In this document: positions 25,713 to 34,600 of the stretch, in pieces
Position numbering within the stretch: position 1 is the stretch's first letter
How the letters are laid out: each line of letters begins with the position of its first letter
Assembly: GCA_964510375.1 (NCBI GenBank)
Contig: CAZEBR010000003.1
Location: 1-64,000 of the forward strand
Length of the DNA stretch: 64,000 nt
Origin: CAYLJV01 sp964510375
GTDB lineage: Archaea; Hadarchaeota; Hadarchaeia; Hadarchaeales; JAGGTB01
Direction of reading: 5' to 3'
The notes under the pieces: generated by a model
Told to the model about the DNA's origin: nothing
What the model saw: the letters and a program-made list of their open reading frames with translations, nothing else
Database searches by the model: none
Translations under genes and position numbers: made by a program

Positions 25713-27134
25713 CTACCGTTCGGATTTCAACGCTCCGACCGCTTCCCAGAACTTCCGACCAATTTGCCTGTCCATCGCGCCCCTGAGTGCTTTCATGTTT
25801 TCCTTCGAAGCGTCCATGGATTCGATCTCGATCCTGCCACCCCCCGCCGTGGGATGACCGCCAGCCGAGCCAATCTCGTCGTAAATTTCCTTCATCAGCT
25901 TACCTATATGTAGCCTGACGTCCTTCGTCCGTCCGGATATATAGATAAAGTCCCCCTCAATACCATAGACGAGAGTGGTCAGAGTCCCCTCCCTCCGTAG
26001 CAGGTAATCTGCAGCTTGGGCGATGGCGTCTCTATCCTTAACTTCACCGACGTTGGAAATTAGATATCCCCCCTTCACCCTGCTGCTTCTGATAGACTTC
26101 CTTATCACTTCCAGAGTGTCGGCCGAAAGCGGAGGAGACTGGAATGTCTGTAACAATTCATTGCTAATATCCGGGAGCAAATCCTCCAAAACAGTGAAAT
26201 CCAGATGGGTGGCACCCCTAGTGAAATTCATAGTATCGGTTAGGATGGCAAAGACCAAAGCAGTCGCCAGTGACTCGCCAATCTCTATTTCCGAATGCCT
26301 CAAATAGGTAGCCAATATGGTAGCGTTAGCCCCCACCTTCACTATATCTTCAAATTCCGCTTCAGCCCTATTAGAAACGGCAGAATGGTGATCTATAATG
26401 ATGTTTGGATCGATGTCCTCCGGAAGCGAACAGTTCCCATGCGTGGAAACGTCGACAAGTGCATAAGCCTCGTAATCTTCAAAATCTACATCCTCCGCCG
26501 GTTTCATGTCGGCATTGAGAGTATTGACGAGAGCCCGATTCTGCTGATGTCCTATCCTCCCACCGTAAACTAAATCCGAATTTACATCCAAGGTATCGGC
26601 GTAGGTCTGTAGAGCCAACGCAGAAGCAATGCTGTCCGGGTCCGGATTATCCTGTAAAACAATACATAAAGTTCCCTCAAGCTCTTCCAAGAGCTTTCTC
26701 AGCTGTTTTTCCTTTATTCTTTCCCTAAACTGTTGGAATTCTTCAAACACATATTCCGCAAACATGTCCGATATCACCACGACTTCATCGGCACCCAGTC
26801 CCTTTACCTCCGACTTCAAAATGGAGTCCGTCGCACGGGCGACCACGATAGGATCTATTTCTAAATCCAATTTAAGCTGATTTATAGCTCCGAGAGACCT
26901 TTCAACGGTTTTAGAATCGGAAGTGAGTATTAAAATCACTTCAGCTTCCTCTATCTTGGCCTCCTCAATGCTCTCAGTGTCGGTGAAATCCCCCTGTATG
27001 GCATCGAAATCCATGTCCTGAAGTTGCCTTACCTTCTCCTCCTCCTTCTCTATAATCTGTAAATCTATCTCATTCTCCTTCAACTTCTGGGCGAGAGCGA
27101 ACCCTAGATCGCCGCAACCAAAGAGCAAGTACAT
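25713..27134 (-). CDS. RCK_N (TrkA-N) - DHH/DHHA1 phosphoesterase fusion
   Basis: A 473-residue cytosolic fusion. Residues 1-140 are a Rossmann RCK_N domain (GCGDLG at 6-11, acidic end of strand 2). Residues about 155-470 are a DHH phosphoesterase: QDNPDPDSIAS (161-171), LVDVS (226-230), DHH (248-250), then DHHA1 with GSAGGHPTAGGG. In the first motif the usual His before DNPDPD reads Gln161, which may alter metal binding. Known DHH-DHHA1 enzymes hydrolyse c-di-AMP or nanoRNA; RCK domains sense nucleotides in potassium systems. A role in nucleotide-second-messenger turnover is an inference. Downstream of the MTA phosphorylase gene, separated by 140 bases. Confidence 0.85.
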   Translation of the reverse strand: MYLLFGCGDLGFALAQKLKENEIDLQIIEKEEEKVRQLQDMDFDAIQGDFTDTESIEEAKIEEAEVILILTSDSKTVERSLGAINQLKLDLEIDPIVVARATDSILKSEVKGLGADEVVVISDMFAEYVFEEFQQFRERIKEKQLRKLLEELEGTLCIVLQDNPDPDSIASALALQTYADTLDVNSDLVYGGRIGHQQNRALVNTLNADMKPAEDVDFEDYEAYALVDVSTHGNCSLPEDIDPNIIIDHHSAVSNRAEAEFEDIVKVGANATILATYLRHSEIEIGESLATALVFAILTDTMNFTRGATHLDFTVLEDLLPDISNELLQTFQSPPLSADTLEVIRKSIRSSRVKGGYLISNVGEVKDRDAIAQAADYLLRREGTLTTLVYGIEGDFIYISGRTKDVRLHIGKLMKEIYDEIGSAGGHPTAGGGRIEIESMDASKENMKALRGAMDRQIGRKFWEAVGALKSER

Positions 27135-27275
27135 ATAAGTTTGTCACCTTTTATTCTTACACTTATCTCCTTAAACCTCCTTTCTTCCCGCGATAAAAAT
27201 AATTTTGTAATTTTAGGCCCGATATCCCGAAGGGACAAGTCGCTGAAACACTCAGAATCAAGTTCTTGATCGCCG

Positions 27276-28073
27276 TCAAACTTCGACCTTTGAACCTTCC
27301 AAGGCATCCTTACAGGGACAGCCCCTTTCCTCCGGAATGGCCGATACAGCGGATGAGAAGAGATTCTTAACCCTATCTATATTTTCTTCCATTATTTCCG
27401 CCACCTCATCGTGCGTCAGTTTATCCTCCGAAATACCTGCTGCGTAGTTGGTCACCACGGAAACGGTAGAGTAACAAATTTCCATCTCCCTGGCCAGCAC
27501 GCACTCGGGAACATTCGTCATGCCGACCACATCGCCACCCAATTGATCCAGCATCCGGATTTCGGCGGAGGTTTCGAACCGGGGACCTTCAGTGCAAGCG
27601 TAAGTACCGGACGAATGGATTTTAATTCCCAGATCTTCAGCAGTCTCGCTCAAAATACTTCTAAGTTCCGGACAATAAGGCTCCGTCATGTCGACATGCA
27701 CCACTCCTTCCTCACCACCCTCGTAAAACGTGTAATTCCTTTTTTTAGTGAAATCCAAGAATTGGTCCAAAATGACGAACTCACCCGGCGCAATATCGGG
27801 GTCAAGAGAACCGACCGCTGTAGTGGCCAGTATTCGATTTACTCCCAATTCGTCGAGACTCCAAATATTTGCCCTAAAATTAATTTCGTGAGGTGGAGAA
27901 CTATGACCCTCCCCGTGTCGTGGGAGAAATGCCACTCTCCTCCCTCTCAAATCGCCAATAATAATCTCGGGCGATTTACCGTAAGGGGTTTCGATTCTAG
28001 TACGCTCCGTATCCTCGATGGACTCGATAGAGTAGACGCCCGAACCACCAATTACTCCGATTTCTGCATCCAA
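27276..28073 (-). CDS. mtnP: S-methyl-5'-thioadenosine phosphorylase (MTAP)
   Basis: A 265-residue member of nucleoside phosphorylase family II. Phosphate-binding residues lie in GGSGVYS and LPRHGEGHSSPPHEINFRAN, with LATTAVGSL, GTYACTEGPRFET (substrate pocket), VVGMTNVPECVLAREM and the late Asp in VTNYAAG. It cleaves methylthioadenosine to adenine and 5-methylthioribose 1-phosphate. Some archaeal members also take inosine (MTIP). The TTG at 28073 is five bases after GGGGAGTGA, within which the upstream cis-prenyltransferase ends. The two genes are co-transcribed. Confidence 0.94.
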   Translation of the reverse strand: MDAEIGVIGGSGVYSIESIEDTERTRIETPYGKSPEIIIGDLRGRRVAFLPRHGEGHSSPPHEINFRANIWSLDELGVNRILATTAVGSLDPDIAPGEFVILDQFLDFTKKRNYTFYEGGEEGVVHVDMTEPYCPELRSILSETAEDLGIKIHSSGTYACTEGPRFETSAEIRMLDQLGGDVVGMTNVPECVLAREMEICYSTVSVVTNYAAGISEDKLTHDEVAEIMEENIDRVKNLFSSAVSAIPEERGCPCKDALEGSKVEV

Positions 28074-28078
28074 AACTA

Positions 28079-28882
28079 TCACTCCCCGAATCTCCTCTCT
28101 CTTCCCTGATAATTATGAATAGCTCGTAAAAAATTTATTTTATCAAAGTTCGGCCAATTCGCCTCGCAAAAATACAGTTCGCTATAAGCAGACTGCCAGA
28201 GCAGAAATCCGCTAAGCCTTTCCTCCCCGCTCGTCCTGATTATCAAATCAGGATCCGGCAAGTCAGCAGTATAGAGATTTTCCTCTATAACCGTTTTATC
28301 AATCTCTTCAGGGCTCAACTCCCCCTCTTCTACTTCCTTGGATATCTTTCGCACGGCCTCAGTAAGCTCAGATCTCCCCCCATAACCTATCGCTATATTA
28401 AGCGAGAAATCTTCGTAATCTTTAGTCTTCCTCTCGGCCTCCCTGATCGCTTCGACTACATCATCGGGTAAAGAACTTATATCCCCAATAGCCCTCAGCC
28501 GAACGCCGGAGCTGTGTACTCTATCGTCGTTAGCAGCTTCCTGAAACTTTACCTTGAACAGATCCATCAAGTTCATGATTTCTTTGGAAGAACGCTGAAA
28601 ATTCTCCTTTGAGAACGCATAGACCGTCATATGCTTTATGCCTATTTCGCGAGCCCAATCGAGAACATTCTCCAATTTCTTGGCACCTAAAATGTGCCCC
28701 TCCTTAGTCGAGAGGTTTTTAAGATCGGCGAACCTGCGATTACCATCTAGTATAATCCCTATGTGCTCCGGAAGATGCTCTTCACTTTTTACCCTTTGAA
28801 TCAGTCTTTTTTCGTAATACTCAGAAACTAATTCCTTGATTTTTCTGAAACCAGGAAGCTTTTCCACAGGAATCTTCGTCAT
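28079..28882 (-). CDS. uppS: Cis-prenyltransferase (undecaprenyl/polyprenyl diphosphate synthase family)
   Basis: A 267-residue cis-prenyltransferase. It has HIGIILDGNRRFA (catalytic Asp, residues about 40-52), WAREIGIKHMTVYAFSKENFQRS, NIAIGYGGRSELTEA, and DPDLIIRTSGEERLSGFLLWQSAYSE-type C-terminal motif ending with the SELYF...WPNF signature. It lengthens isopentenyl chains for the archaeal dolichyl-type glycan carrier. An N-terminal 35-residue basic/hydrophobic extension is common in archaea. It overlaps the ribosome site of the MTAP gene. Confidence 0.95.
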   Translation of the reverse strand: MTKIPVEKLPGFRKIKELVSEYYEKRLIQRVKSEEHLPEHIGIILDGNRRFADLKNLSTKEGHILGAKKLENVLDWAREIGIKHMTVYAFSKENFQRSSKEIMNLMDLFKVKFQEAANDDRVHSSGVRLRAIGDISSLPDDVVEAIREAERKTKDYEDFSLNIAIGYGGRSELTEAVRKISKEVEEGELSPEEIDKTVIEENLYTADLPDPDLIIRTSGEERLSGFLLWQSAYSELYFCEANWPNFDKINFLRAIHNYQGRERRFGE

Positions 28883-29061
28883 ACTTATTTCTCTCCCAAG
28901 TTGGGACTTAGTATACCCCTTCTTATCATTCTTTGGAGTTAGGAAATATTCACAATCCTCTTATTGCACTAGATAAAACATTTTATTACATAAGAAGTAC
29001 CGTCATAAACTGGAGGCTGACCGAGGGCTTGAGGGTGAAAACCCAAAGGGTCTGATCCAAA

Positions 29062-31380
29062 TTGGCATACGTAAGCAAACTAGAGATGAGAGGCTTCAAG
29101 TCCTTCGGTCATAAGAAGGAGTCCTTCCCCCTTTCCCCAGGATTAACCGCAATCGTGGGGCCTAATGGAAGCGGGAAGAGCAATATAACCGATGCTATTT
29201 CTTTCGTTTTGGGCCAGAGGAGTTCTAAAACTCTTAGAGCGAGTGAATTCTCAGATTTAATCTACCACGGGAGCGAAGACGGGAAAAAACCCGCGCCTTA
29301 TGCAAAAGTTAAGCTCCATGTCGTGAATGATGACGATGCTTTACCAATCGACTCTGATAAAGTTACTATCTCAAGAAAAGTAAATAAAGACGGAAAGAGC
29401 ACTTACAAAATCAACGACAAGAGGTCGACCAGAACAGAAATTATGGATCTTATTTCTGGCGAAATAATCGGTACTGAAGGATACAACTTCGTTATGCAGG
29501 GAGATGTAGGAAAATTTATAAAAATGAGCACCATGGAACGTCGAAAAATAATTGACGATCTAGCGGGGGTCGCAGAATTCGAAGATAAGAAATCCGAGGC
29601 CCTTTCAGAACTCGAAAAGGTAGAAACAGACCTTCAAAGCGAAGAAGGTAGGTTAGAAGAACTTGAACAGAATATGGAGAAACTCAAAAAGGAAAAAGAA
29701 GAGGCCTTGGAATTCCAAGAGTTACAGGAAGATTTAAAGAAAAAGAAAGCCTCTTTAGCCAAATTAAAGGTTAATTCTTATCGAGAAAAACTGGAAAAAA
29801 TTGAGTCCAAAATAGAAGAGAAAGACGAAAGATTAGAAAAACTAAAGGAAAAGAAAGAAAAACTGTCCTCGGAGAAAAAAGAACTAAAAGAAAATAAAAA
29901 AGATTTAGAAAGACTAGTAGAAGAAAAAAGAGATTCAGAAGTCTTAAGAGAAGTGGATAGACTAAATTCACGCGTAGAAACTTTGAAGGATAGGTTAGGT
30001 GACTCCAAAAGCTCATTTAAAGAATTAAACAAAAAAATAGAAAGCCTGAAAGAAGAAGCCAAAGAACTAGCCGATAAAAGCGACCAAAAATCACCCCTGA
30101 CTAAAATCGAAAAATATACCGACGATTTTCAAAACTTGAAAGAAGAGTTCGAGAAAAAGACGAACATTCTAAATTCGGCCGAAGAAAACTCAGAGGAATT
30201 TAAAGAATCGTTATCGAATATAGAAAATATTCTAAAAGAAATTAGCTCAGTTATCTCGAGTCTTAAAGAACACTTTCAAAAAGCCCTGAAATCGAAAAAA
30301 GACTTTCGAAAACTAGCGGAGAAAACGGATGAAATAGAAGAAGCCGGATCTCGATACGAACAACTTAGATCAAAGCTTGCCTCGGCGAAGGCACGGAGAG
30401 ATGACGCGAAAAATCAAATCAAGGATTTAAAAGACCAGATAGAGGAAAGCACCCAGTCTTTAGAAGAAGCCGAAAAGGAAGCGGAAGAAGTGAAAAAAGA
30501 GATATCAGGGGCTAAAGACGAAATAAGTGGAATAGAAGACAAAATAAATAATTTAAACGAAGAAATAGACGACCTAGACGAAAATATAGAAAAATTAAAT
30601 GAAAAGAGAAATGAACTCCGGACGAACAAAGCCTCCGCCAAAACCCAACTCGAGCAGGCAGAAGAGGACCTAAGAAATTACTACGACGTCGAAGAGATAG
30701 AGGTTTCCAAGGAGGATAAAGATCAACTGGAAAAAGAAGCTAGAGAGATCGAGAAAGAAATCAAGAAACTCAAACCGATAAACGAACGGGCTATAGAAGG
30801 GTACGAGGAAGCAAAAGAAAGGTACGAATCTCAGAAGGAATACTACGATCAGTTAGCCGAAGAGAAACAGACGTTGATCGAATTCATGGAGGAAATAGAC
30901 GAGAAAAAAGCAGAGGTTTTCATGGAAACTTTCGAGGAGGTTTCGGAAAACTTCAGCGACATATTTGGCGAGCTATCACCCGGCGGTACGGCGAGACTCA
31001 TTCTTGAAAATCCCGACGATCCCTTAGAGGGCGGCCTGCAGATAGAGGCCAAACCCCAAGGGAAAAAGATGGAAAACGCGGCCTCACTCTCGGGAGGAGA
31101 GAAGGCTTTAACTGGGTTAGCCTTCATCTTTGCAATTCAAAGAACCAAACCCTCCGGTCTCTACGTCCTCGATGAGATAGACGCCCATCTCGATCCCGAA
31201 AATCAAAAGGGGGTAGCAGAGATGGTGAAGAAATTTTCCGGAGAATCTCAGATAATCGTGGTTACGCTTCGAGATTCCATGATGTCCGTCGCCGATAAGC
31301 TGTTCGGGGTTAACATGGATGACGAAAATATATCCCACGTCGTTTCCGTAGACTTAGAGGAGGTAACAGGAGGAGAATAA
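29062..31380 (+). CDS. smc: Chromosome-segregation SMC protein, unusually short and without a recognisable hinge
   Basis: A 772-residue SMC. The ATPase heads are complete: KSFG, Walker A GPNGSGKS (33-40), QGDVGKFIKMSTMERRKIID (146-165), the C-terminal signature LSGGEKALTG (676-685), Walker B LYVLDEID (700-707) and D-loop AHLD. Between about 170 and 650 everything is Lys/Glu-rich coiled coil, with breaks near 338-350 and 425-435. Usual archaeal SMCs are about 1150-1200 residues with a 150-residue globular hinge; no hinge motif, no Rad50 CxxC hook and no cysteine at all is present. The operon with scpA and scpB shows it is a genuine SMC. TTG start; the leader has weak ribosome-site signal. Confidence 0.9.
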   Translation: MAYVSKLEMRGFKSFGHKKESFPLSPGLTAIVGPNGSGKSNITDAISFVLGQRSSKTLRASEFSDLIYHGSEDGKKPAPYAKVKLHVVNDDDALPIDSDKVTISRKVNKDGKSTYKINDKRSTRTEIMDLISGEIIGTEGYNFVMQGDVGKFIKMSTMERRKIIDDLAGVAEFEDKKSEALSELEKVETDLQSEEGRLEELEQNMEKLKKEKEEALEFQELQEDLKKKKASLAKLKVNSYREKLEKIESKIEEKDERLEKLKEKKEKLSSEKKELKENKKDLERLVEEKRDSEVLREVDRLNSRVETLKDRLGDSKSSFKELNKKIESLKEEAKELADKSDQKSPLTKIEKYTDDFQNLKEEFEKKTNILNSAEENSEEFKESLSNIENILKEISSVISSLKEHFQKALKSKKDFRKLAEKTDEIEEAGSRYEQLRSKLASAKARRDDAKNQIKDLKDQIEESTQSLEEAEKEAEEVKKEISGAKDEISGIEDKINNLNEEIDDLDENIEKLNEKRNELRTNKASAKTQLEQAEEDLRNYYDVEEIEVSKEDKDQLEKEAREIEKEIKKLKPINERAIEGYEEAKERYESQKEYYDQLAEEKQTLIEFMEEIDEKKAEVFMETFEEVSENFSDIFGELSPGGTARLILENPDDPLEGGLQIEAKPQGKKMENAASLSGGEKALTGLAFIFAIQRTKPSGLYVLDEIDAHLDPENQKGVAEMVKKFSGESQIIVVTLRDSMMSVADKLFGVNMDDENISHVVSVDLEEVTGGE

Positions 31381-31382
31381 AT

Positions 31383-32057
31383 ATGCCAGTCCTGTTCGAT
31401 CAACCGTTCCAAATACTTCTGAACATGGCCCGAGAGGACAAAATCGATCCCTGGGACGTCGACATTAACAAAGTGGCCGATCTATACGTCCAGAAAATAA
31501 GGAAGAGGGAAAAACTCGATTTGAGGGTTTCGGGAAGGGCCCTCTCTTCGGCCTCCGTGCTACTCAGAATGAAGGCCGAAACTTCTCCGAACAACGGAGG
31601 CTCCGAAGAGGAGGAGGAAATGCTGGAGGAACTGGATTTCGACATGCCCGACGTCGGACCCCTCACCATAATCAGGAAAAATCCACAGCAAATTACCTTG
31701 TCCGACCTAGCCAAATCCCTGCAGGACGTCCTCAAAGAACCTGACAAGGAGGAAAGGGAGAAGAAAAGGGCCAAGACGGCACAAAAGGTAATCCGACAAC
31801 TGGACGATTACCACATCAACATCGAAGACCACATCCAGGAATTTCACGAAAAGATCGCACTGCTGGCCTCCAACGGAGAAAGAATAAACTTCACGGAGCT
31901 TTTACCCGAGAAAAATAAGCTCGAAATTGCCCGAAACTTACTGTTAGCACTATTCTTAAGCAGTAGAGGTAAAATATCACTTCACCAAGAGGAGCCATTT
32001 GACGACATTTATGTCAAGCTCATAAAGCCCCCGGAGGATGGAAACGATGGGAATTAA
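31383..32057 (+). CDS. scpA: Segregation and condensation protein ScpA (kleisin)
   Basis: A 224-residue kleisin. N-terminal FDQPFQILLNMAREDKIDPWDVDI is the SMC-neck binding helix region typical of ScpA (only its first part given here as FDQPFQILLNMA); the middle is an acidic linker (GGSEEEEEMLEEL); the C-terminal winged helix ends VTF-like LLALFLSSRGKISLHQ. It links the two heads of SMC and binds ScpB. It starts two bases after the smc stop and overlaps scpB, so the three are translated together. Confidence 0.92.
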   Translation: MPVLFDQPFQILLNMAREDKIDPWDVDINKVADLYVQKIRKREKLDLRVSGRALSSASVLLRMKAETSPNNGGSEEEEEMLEELDFDMPDVGPLTIIRKNPQQITLSDLAKSLQDVLKEPDKEEREKKRAKTAQKVIRQLDDYHINIEDHIQEFHEKIALLASNGERINFTELLPEKNKLEIARNLLLALFLSSRGKISLHQEEPFDDIYVKLIKPPEDGNDGN

Positions 32058-32553
32058 GGAGGATGTCTCGACCCTAGAAGCAGCCCTGTACGCTTCCGAT
32101 CGACCGCTCAATATAAAGGAATTAAAAGATACAATCGGTACCTCTTCGGAGACGTATATCAGGAAGCTACTGGACGAACTCAGAGAGAAGTACGACGAAG
32201 ACAGCTCCCTCCAGCTCAAGGAAACCAGCGAGGACATGTATACCGTTCAACTCCGGGACGAATTCCTCTCAAAAGTGGAGGCCGTAGTTCCAAAGACCAA
32301 GTTAAACAGAGGAGCACTCAAGACCCTCGCGGTGATAGCCTACAAGCAGCCCATAAAACAGTCCAAGTTGGCCGAAATCAGGGGAGGTCGAGTTTACAAA
32401 TACGTTAAGAAACTTCAGGAGTTAGGCTTTATCGAATCGGAACCCCTCGGAAGGACTAAGGTACTCAGAACCTCAAAGAAATTCGCAGGATATTTCGGCT
32501 TTGAGGATCAAGTGGACAAAATCAGAGAAAAACTACAACAGATGGTCAAATGA
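32047..32553 (+). CDS. scpB: Segregation and condensation protein ScpB
   Basis: A 168-residue tandem winged-helix protein. N-terminal LEAALYASDRPLNIKELKD and C-terminal TLAVIAYKQPIKQSKLAEIRGG are diagnostic of ScpB, followed by LGRTKVLRTSKKFAGYFG. It binds the kleisin linker as a dimer. The ATG at 32047 is nine bases after GGAGG; an ATG three codons earlier touches that site. The start overlaps scpA by 11 bases. Confidence 0.93.
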   Translation: MGIKEDVSTLEAALYASDRPLNIKELKDTIGTSSETYIRKLLDELREKYDEDSSLQLKETSEDMYTVQLRDEFLSKVEAVVPKTKLNRGALKTLAVIAYKQPIKQSKLAEIRGGRVYKYVKKLQELGFIESEPLGRTKVLRTSKKFAGYFGFEDQVDKIREKLQQMVK

Positions 32554-32605
32554 AGGGAGAGGTTTTTAATCTCTTGAGTTAAATAAGGGGTGACGGTGAT
32601 TTGAA

Positions 32606-33079
32606 ATGGCAAAATGGCAAGGAAGATCTCTCAAGAAGGGAAGTAGCGGAAGAATATGGCCCAGCCGCAAAAAGCGAAAGTACGAACTGGGCCGGGAATC
32701 TGCGGACACGGAAATAGGCGAAAAGAAAAAGAAAGTTATTTCTGCTAGGGGTAACAGTTCGAAGTCTAGACTACTTTCTATAGATACTGTGAACGTTACC
32801 GATCCGGAAACGGGAAAAAGTGCAAAAAGCGAAATCAAAACTGTACTTGAAAACCCTGCGGACCCGCATCTCGCTCGCCGGAACATCATAACGAAAGGTG
32901 CTATAGTTGATACCGAGGCGGGAAAGGTCAGAGTAACCAGCAGGCCAGGGCAAGATGGAGTTCTGAACGGAGTCTTAGAAGAGGGAAGCCTAGAAGAGAA
33001 AACAAGCGAAGAAGAGACCAACCAAGAAAAATCCGACACCGAGAGCCCGGAAGAGAAAGATACGCCCGATGAAAGCTAA
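32606..33079 (+). CDS. rps8e: Ribosomal protein S8e with an acidic C-terminal extension
   Basis: A 157-residue small-subunit protein of the archaeal/eukaryotic S8e family. The N-terminus is basic (KWQGRSLKKGSSGRIWPSRKKR), followed by VTDPETGK, NPADPHLARRNIITKGAIVDT and VTSRPGQDGVLNGVL. Archaeal S8e is usually about 125-130 residues; here about 30 extra Glu/Ser/Thr-rich residues follow (EEKTSEEETNQEK...). The extension is consistent with a high-salt cytoplasm, which is inference. GGGTGACGGTGA precedes the ATG. Confidence 0.95.
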   Translation: MAKWQGRSLKKGSSGRIWPSRKKRKYELGRESADTEIGEKKKKVISARGNSSKSRLLSIDTVNVTDPETGKSAKSEIKTVLENPADPHLARRNIITKGAIVDTEAGKVRVTSRPGQDGVLNGVLEEGSLEEKTSEEETNQEKSDTESPEEKDTPDES

Positions 33080-33113
33080 TGGCCCACCCAGTTCTAAAAA
33101 TTTTTACTAACAC

Positions 33114-33419
33114 TCATTCGATTGAATCCTTAATATTTTCTTCTCCAGCCAGAACCTCGTCCACGCTATGGATTACCCCGCCCCAATCCTCTATTTGGGA
33201 CTTAATTCTCGAGAAATTCAACTCACCCTCTATAGTTACTTTTAGGGTTTCTGTTTCCTGATCGATCTCGAAAAGGTCCACATCCACCCCCTTTACTCCT
33301 TTAATTTGGCCAATCTGTTTAGCGAACTCTGGCAATGAAGGATCATGGGGTTTCAACACATCCAATACCAATCTCCAAATCTTAGATTCTTTAGAGGATT
33401 CACTGACCATACCGATCAC
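33114..33419 (-). CDS. DUF211 protein
   Basis: A small ferredoxin-like-fold protein (101 residues, DUF211 family, MTH889 type). Conserved parts are WRLVLDVLKPHDPSLPEFA, GVKGVDVDLFEID, TLKVTIEGELNF and IEDWGGVIHSVDEVLAG. Crystal forms of the family are oligomers that bind divalent metal, but the role is unknown. It converges on rps8e and is divergent from tfb. A second ATG is at the fourth codon (33410). Confidence 0.88.
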   Translation of the reverse strand: MIGMVSESSKESKIWRLVLDVLKPHDPSLPEFAKQIGQIKGVKGVDVDLFEIDQETETLKVTIEGELNFSRIKSQIEDWGGVIHSVDEVLAGEENIKDSIE

Positions 33420-33512
33420 TCCCTACTCAGTTTTCTTACTGTAAAAGATTTTTTAAAAACATATTTTGGTAATTTTTAAAAATGATAAAACGCTTTGTTT
33501 ATAAATAACTTT

Positions 33513-33527
33513 CGAAATATTTATAAG
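33513..33527 (+). promoter_or_regulatory. TATA/BRE promoter of the TFB gene
   Basis: CGAAATATTTATAAG contains a purine-rich BRE followed by a TATTTATA box. It lies 61-75 bases upstream of the TFB start, which gives a leader of about 35-40 bases. A second TATA-like stretch (TTTATAAATA, 33499-33508) lies just upstream; either may serve tfb or the divergent DUF211 gene. Confidence 0.6.
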
Positions 33528-33587
33528 TATTGAAAAGTATAAGTTAAGTTTACCTATCTATCGAATGGAATTTTGAGAGGTAATTAT

Positions 33588-34544
33588 ATGTCTGAAGTAG
33601 AGGTTGAAAACCGCGGAGGGAGTAAAGAAAAAGAAAAACTCGAAAAAACATGTCCTAGCTGCAACAATGAAACCGTCATTAGGGACTACCAGAGAAGCAT
33701 AGTAATATGTGAAAGTTGCGGCAGGATCCTAAAAGAAGACATAAAGGACAGGGGTCCGGAGTGGCGGGCTTTCGATCAAGAGCAGAGGGATGAACGGAGC
33801 AGAGGGGGAGCCCCCATGACATATACTATCCACGACAAGGGCCTTTCTACCAAGATCGACTGGCGAAATCGAGATAGTCGAGGTAAGAGTCTTTCTCCGG
33901 AAAAAAGGTCCCGGATGTACCGTCTAAGAAAATGGCAGAGAAGAATAAGAGTATCCGACGCGACTGAGCGTAATTTAGCATTTGCACTTTCCGAAATGGA
34001 TCGGATGTCCTCACAGCTAGGGCTACCGAGAAACGTGCGCGAGGTGGCAGCCATGATCTATCGAGAAGCGGTACAGAACAAGCTCATTAGGGGGAGGTCA
34101 ATTGAAGGTGTCGCCTCCGCTGCCCTGTACGCCGGGTGCAGGCAGACCCAAATGCCCAGAACTCTCGAAGAAATAGCTGAAGTGAGTCGGGTAGAAAAGA
34201 AGGAAATCGCACGTAGCTACAGGTTTATCACTCGAGAGCTAGACATACACCTACCCCCAACCGACCCCGCCAATTACGTTTCCCGATTCGGGAGCGAGCT
34301 GGACGTTTCGGGAGAGGTTCGGACTAAGGCAATCGAGCTTATCAGAAAGGCACAGGACAACAAGCTAACGTCCGGGCGAGGACCGACTGGGATTGCCGGA
34401 GCGGCGCTATACATAGCCACGATACTGTGCGGGGAAAGGAGAACCCAGAGAGATGTTGCAGAAGCCGCACACGTTACGGAAGTAACAGTAAGAAATAGAT
34501 ATAAAGAATTAGTGGAAAAGTTAGACGTCGACATTAACGTCTAA
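33588..34544 (+). CDS. tfb: Transcription initiation factor IIB
   Basis: A 318-residue TFB. It begins with a zinc ribbon (CPSCNNETVIRD, then VICESCGRIL), the B-reader/linker (GPEWRAFDQEQRDERSRGGAP), and two cyclin-like repeats (about residues 115-205 and 215-310), each with the conserved RxIEGVASAALYAGCRQ or GRGPTGIAGAALYIA segment, and the C-terminal HTH (TQRDVAEAAHVTEVTVRNRYKEL) that contacts BRE. It recruits RNA polymerase to TBP-bound promoters. The ATG at 33588 follows GAGAGGTAATT; five in-frame codons upstream are not needed. Confidence 0.97.
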   Translation: MSEVEVENRGGSKEKEKLEKTCPSCNNETVIRDYQRSIVICESCGRILKEDIKDRGPEWRAFDQEQRDERSRGGAPMTYTIHDKGLSTKIDWRNRDSRGKSLSPEKRSRMYRLRKWQRRIRVSDATERNLAFALSEMDRMSSQLGLPRNVREVAAMIYREAVQNKLIRGRSIEGVASAALYAGCRQTQMPRTLEEIAEVSRVEKKEIARSYRFITRELDIHLPPTDPANYVSRFGSELDVSGEVRTKAIELIRKAQDNKLTSGRGPTGIAGAALYIATILCGERRTQRDVAEAAHVTEVTVRNRYKELVEKLDVDINV

Positions 34545-34600
34545 CTTTTTCTTTCTATTTTTTCACGACAGGAATATCAAGGTCTTAAATACAGGAATAT

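Noticed and set aside
28998..29058. Leader before smc with GGGTGAAAACCC hairpin and an 8-codon frame (TTG to TGA)
   Set aside because: The frame is too short and the hairpin too small to claim a riboswitch or attenuator; a chance pattern is likely.
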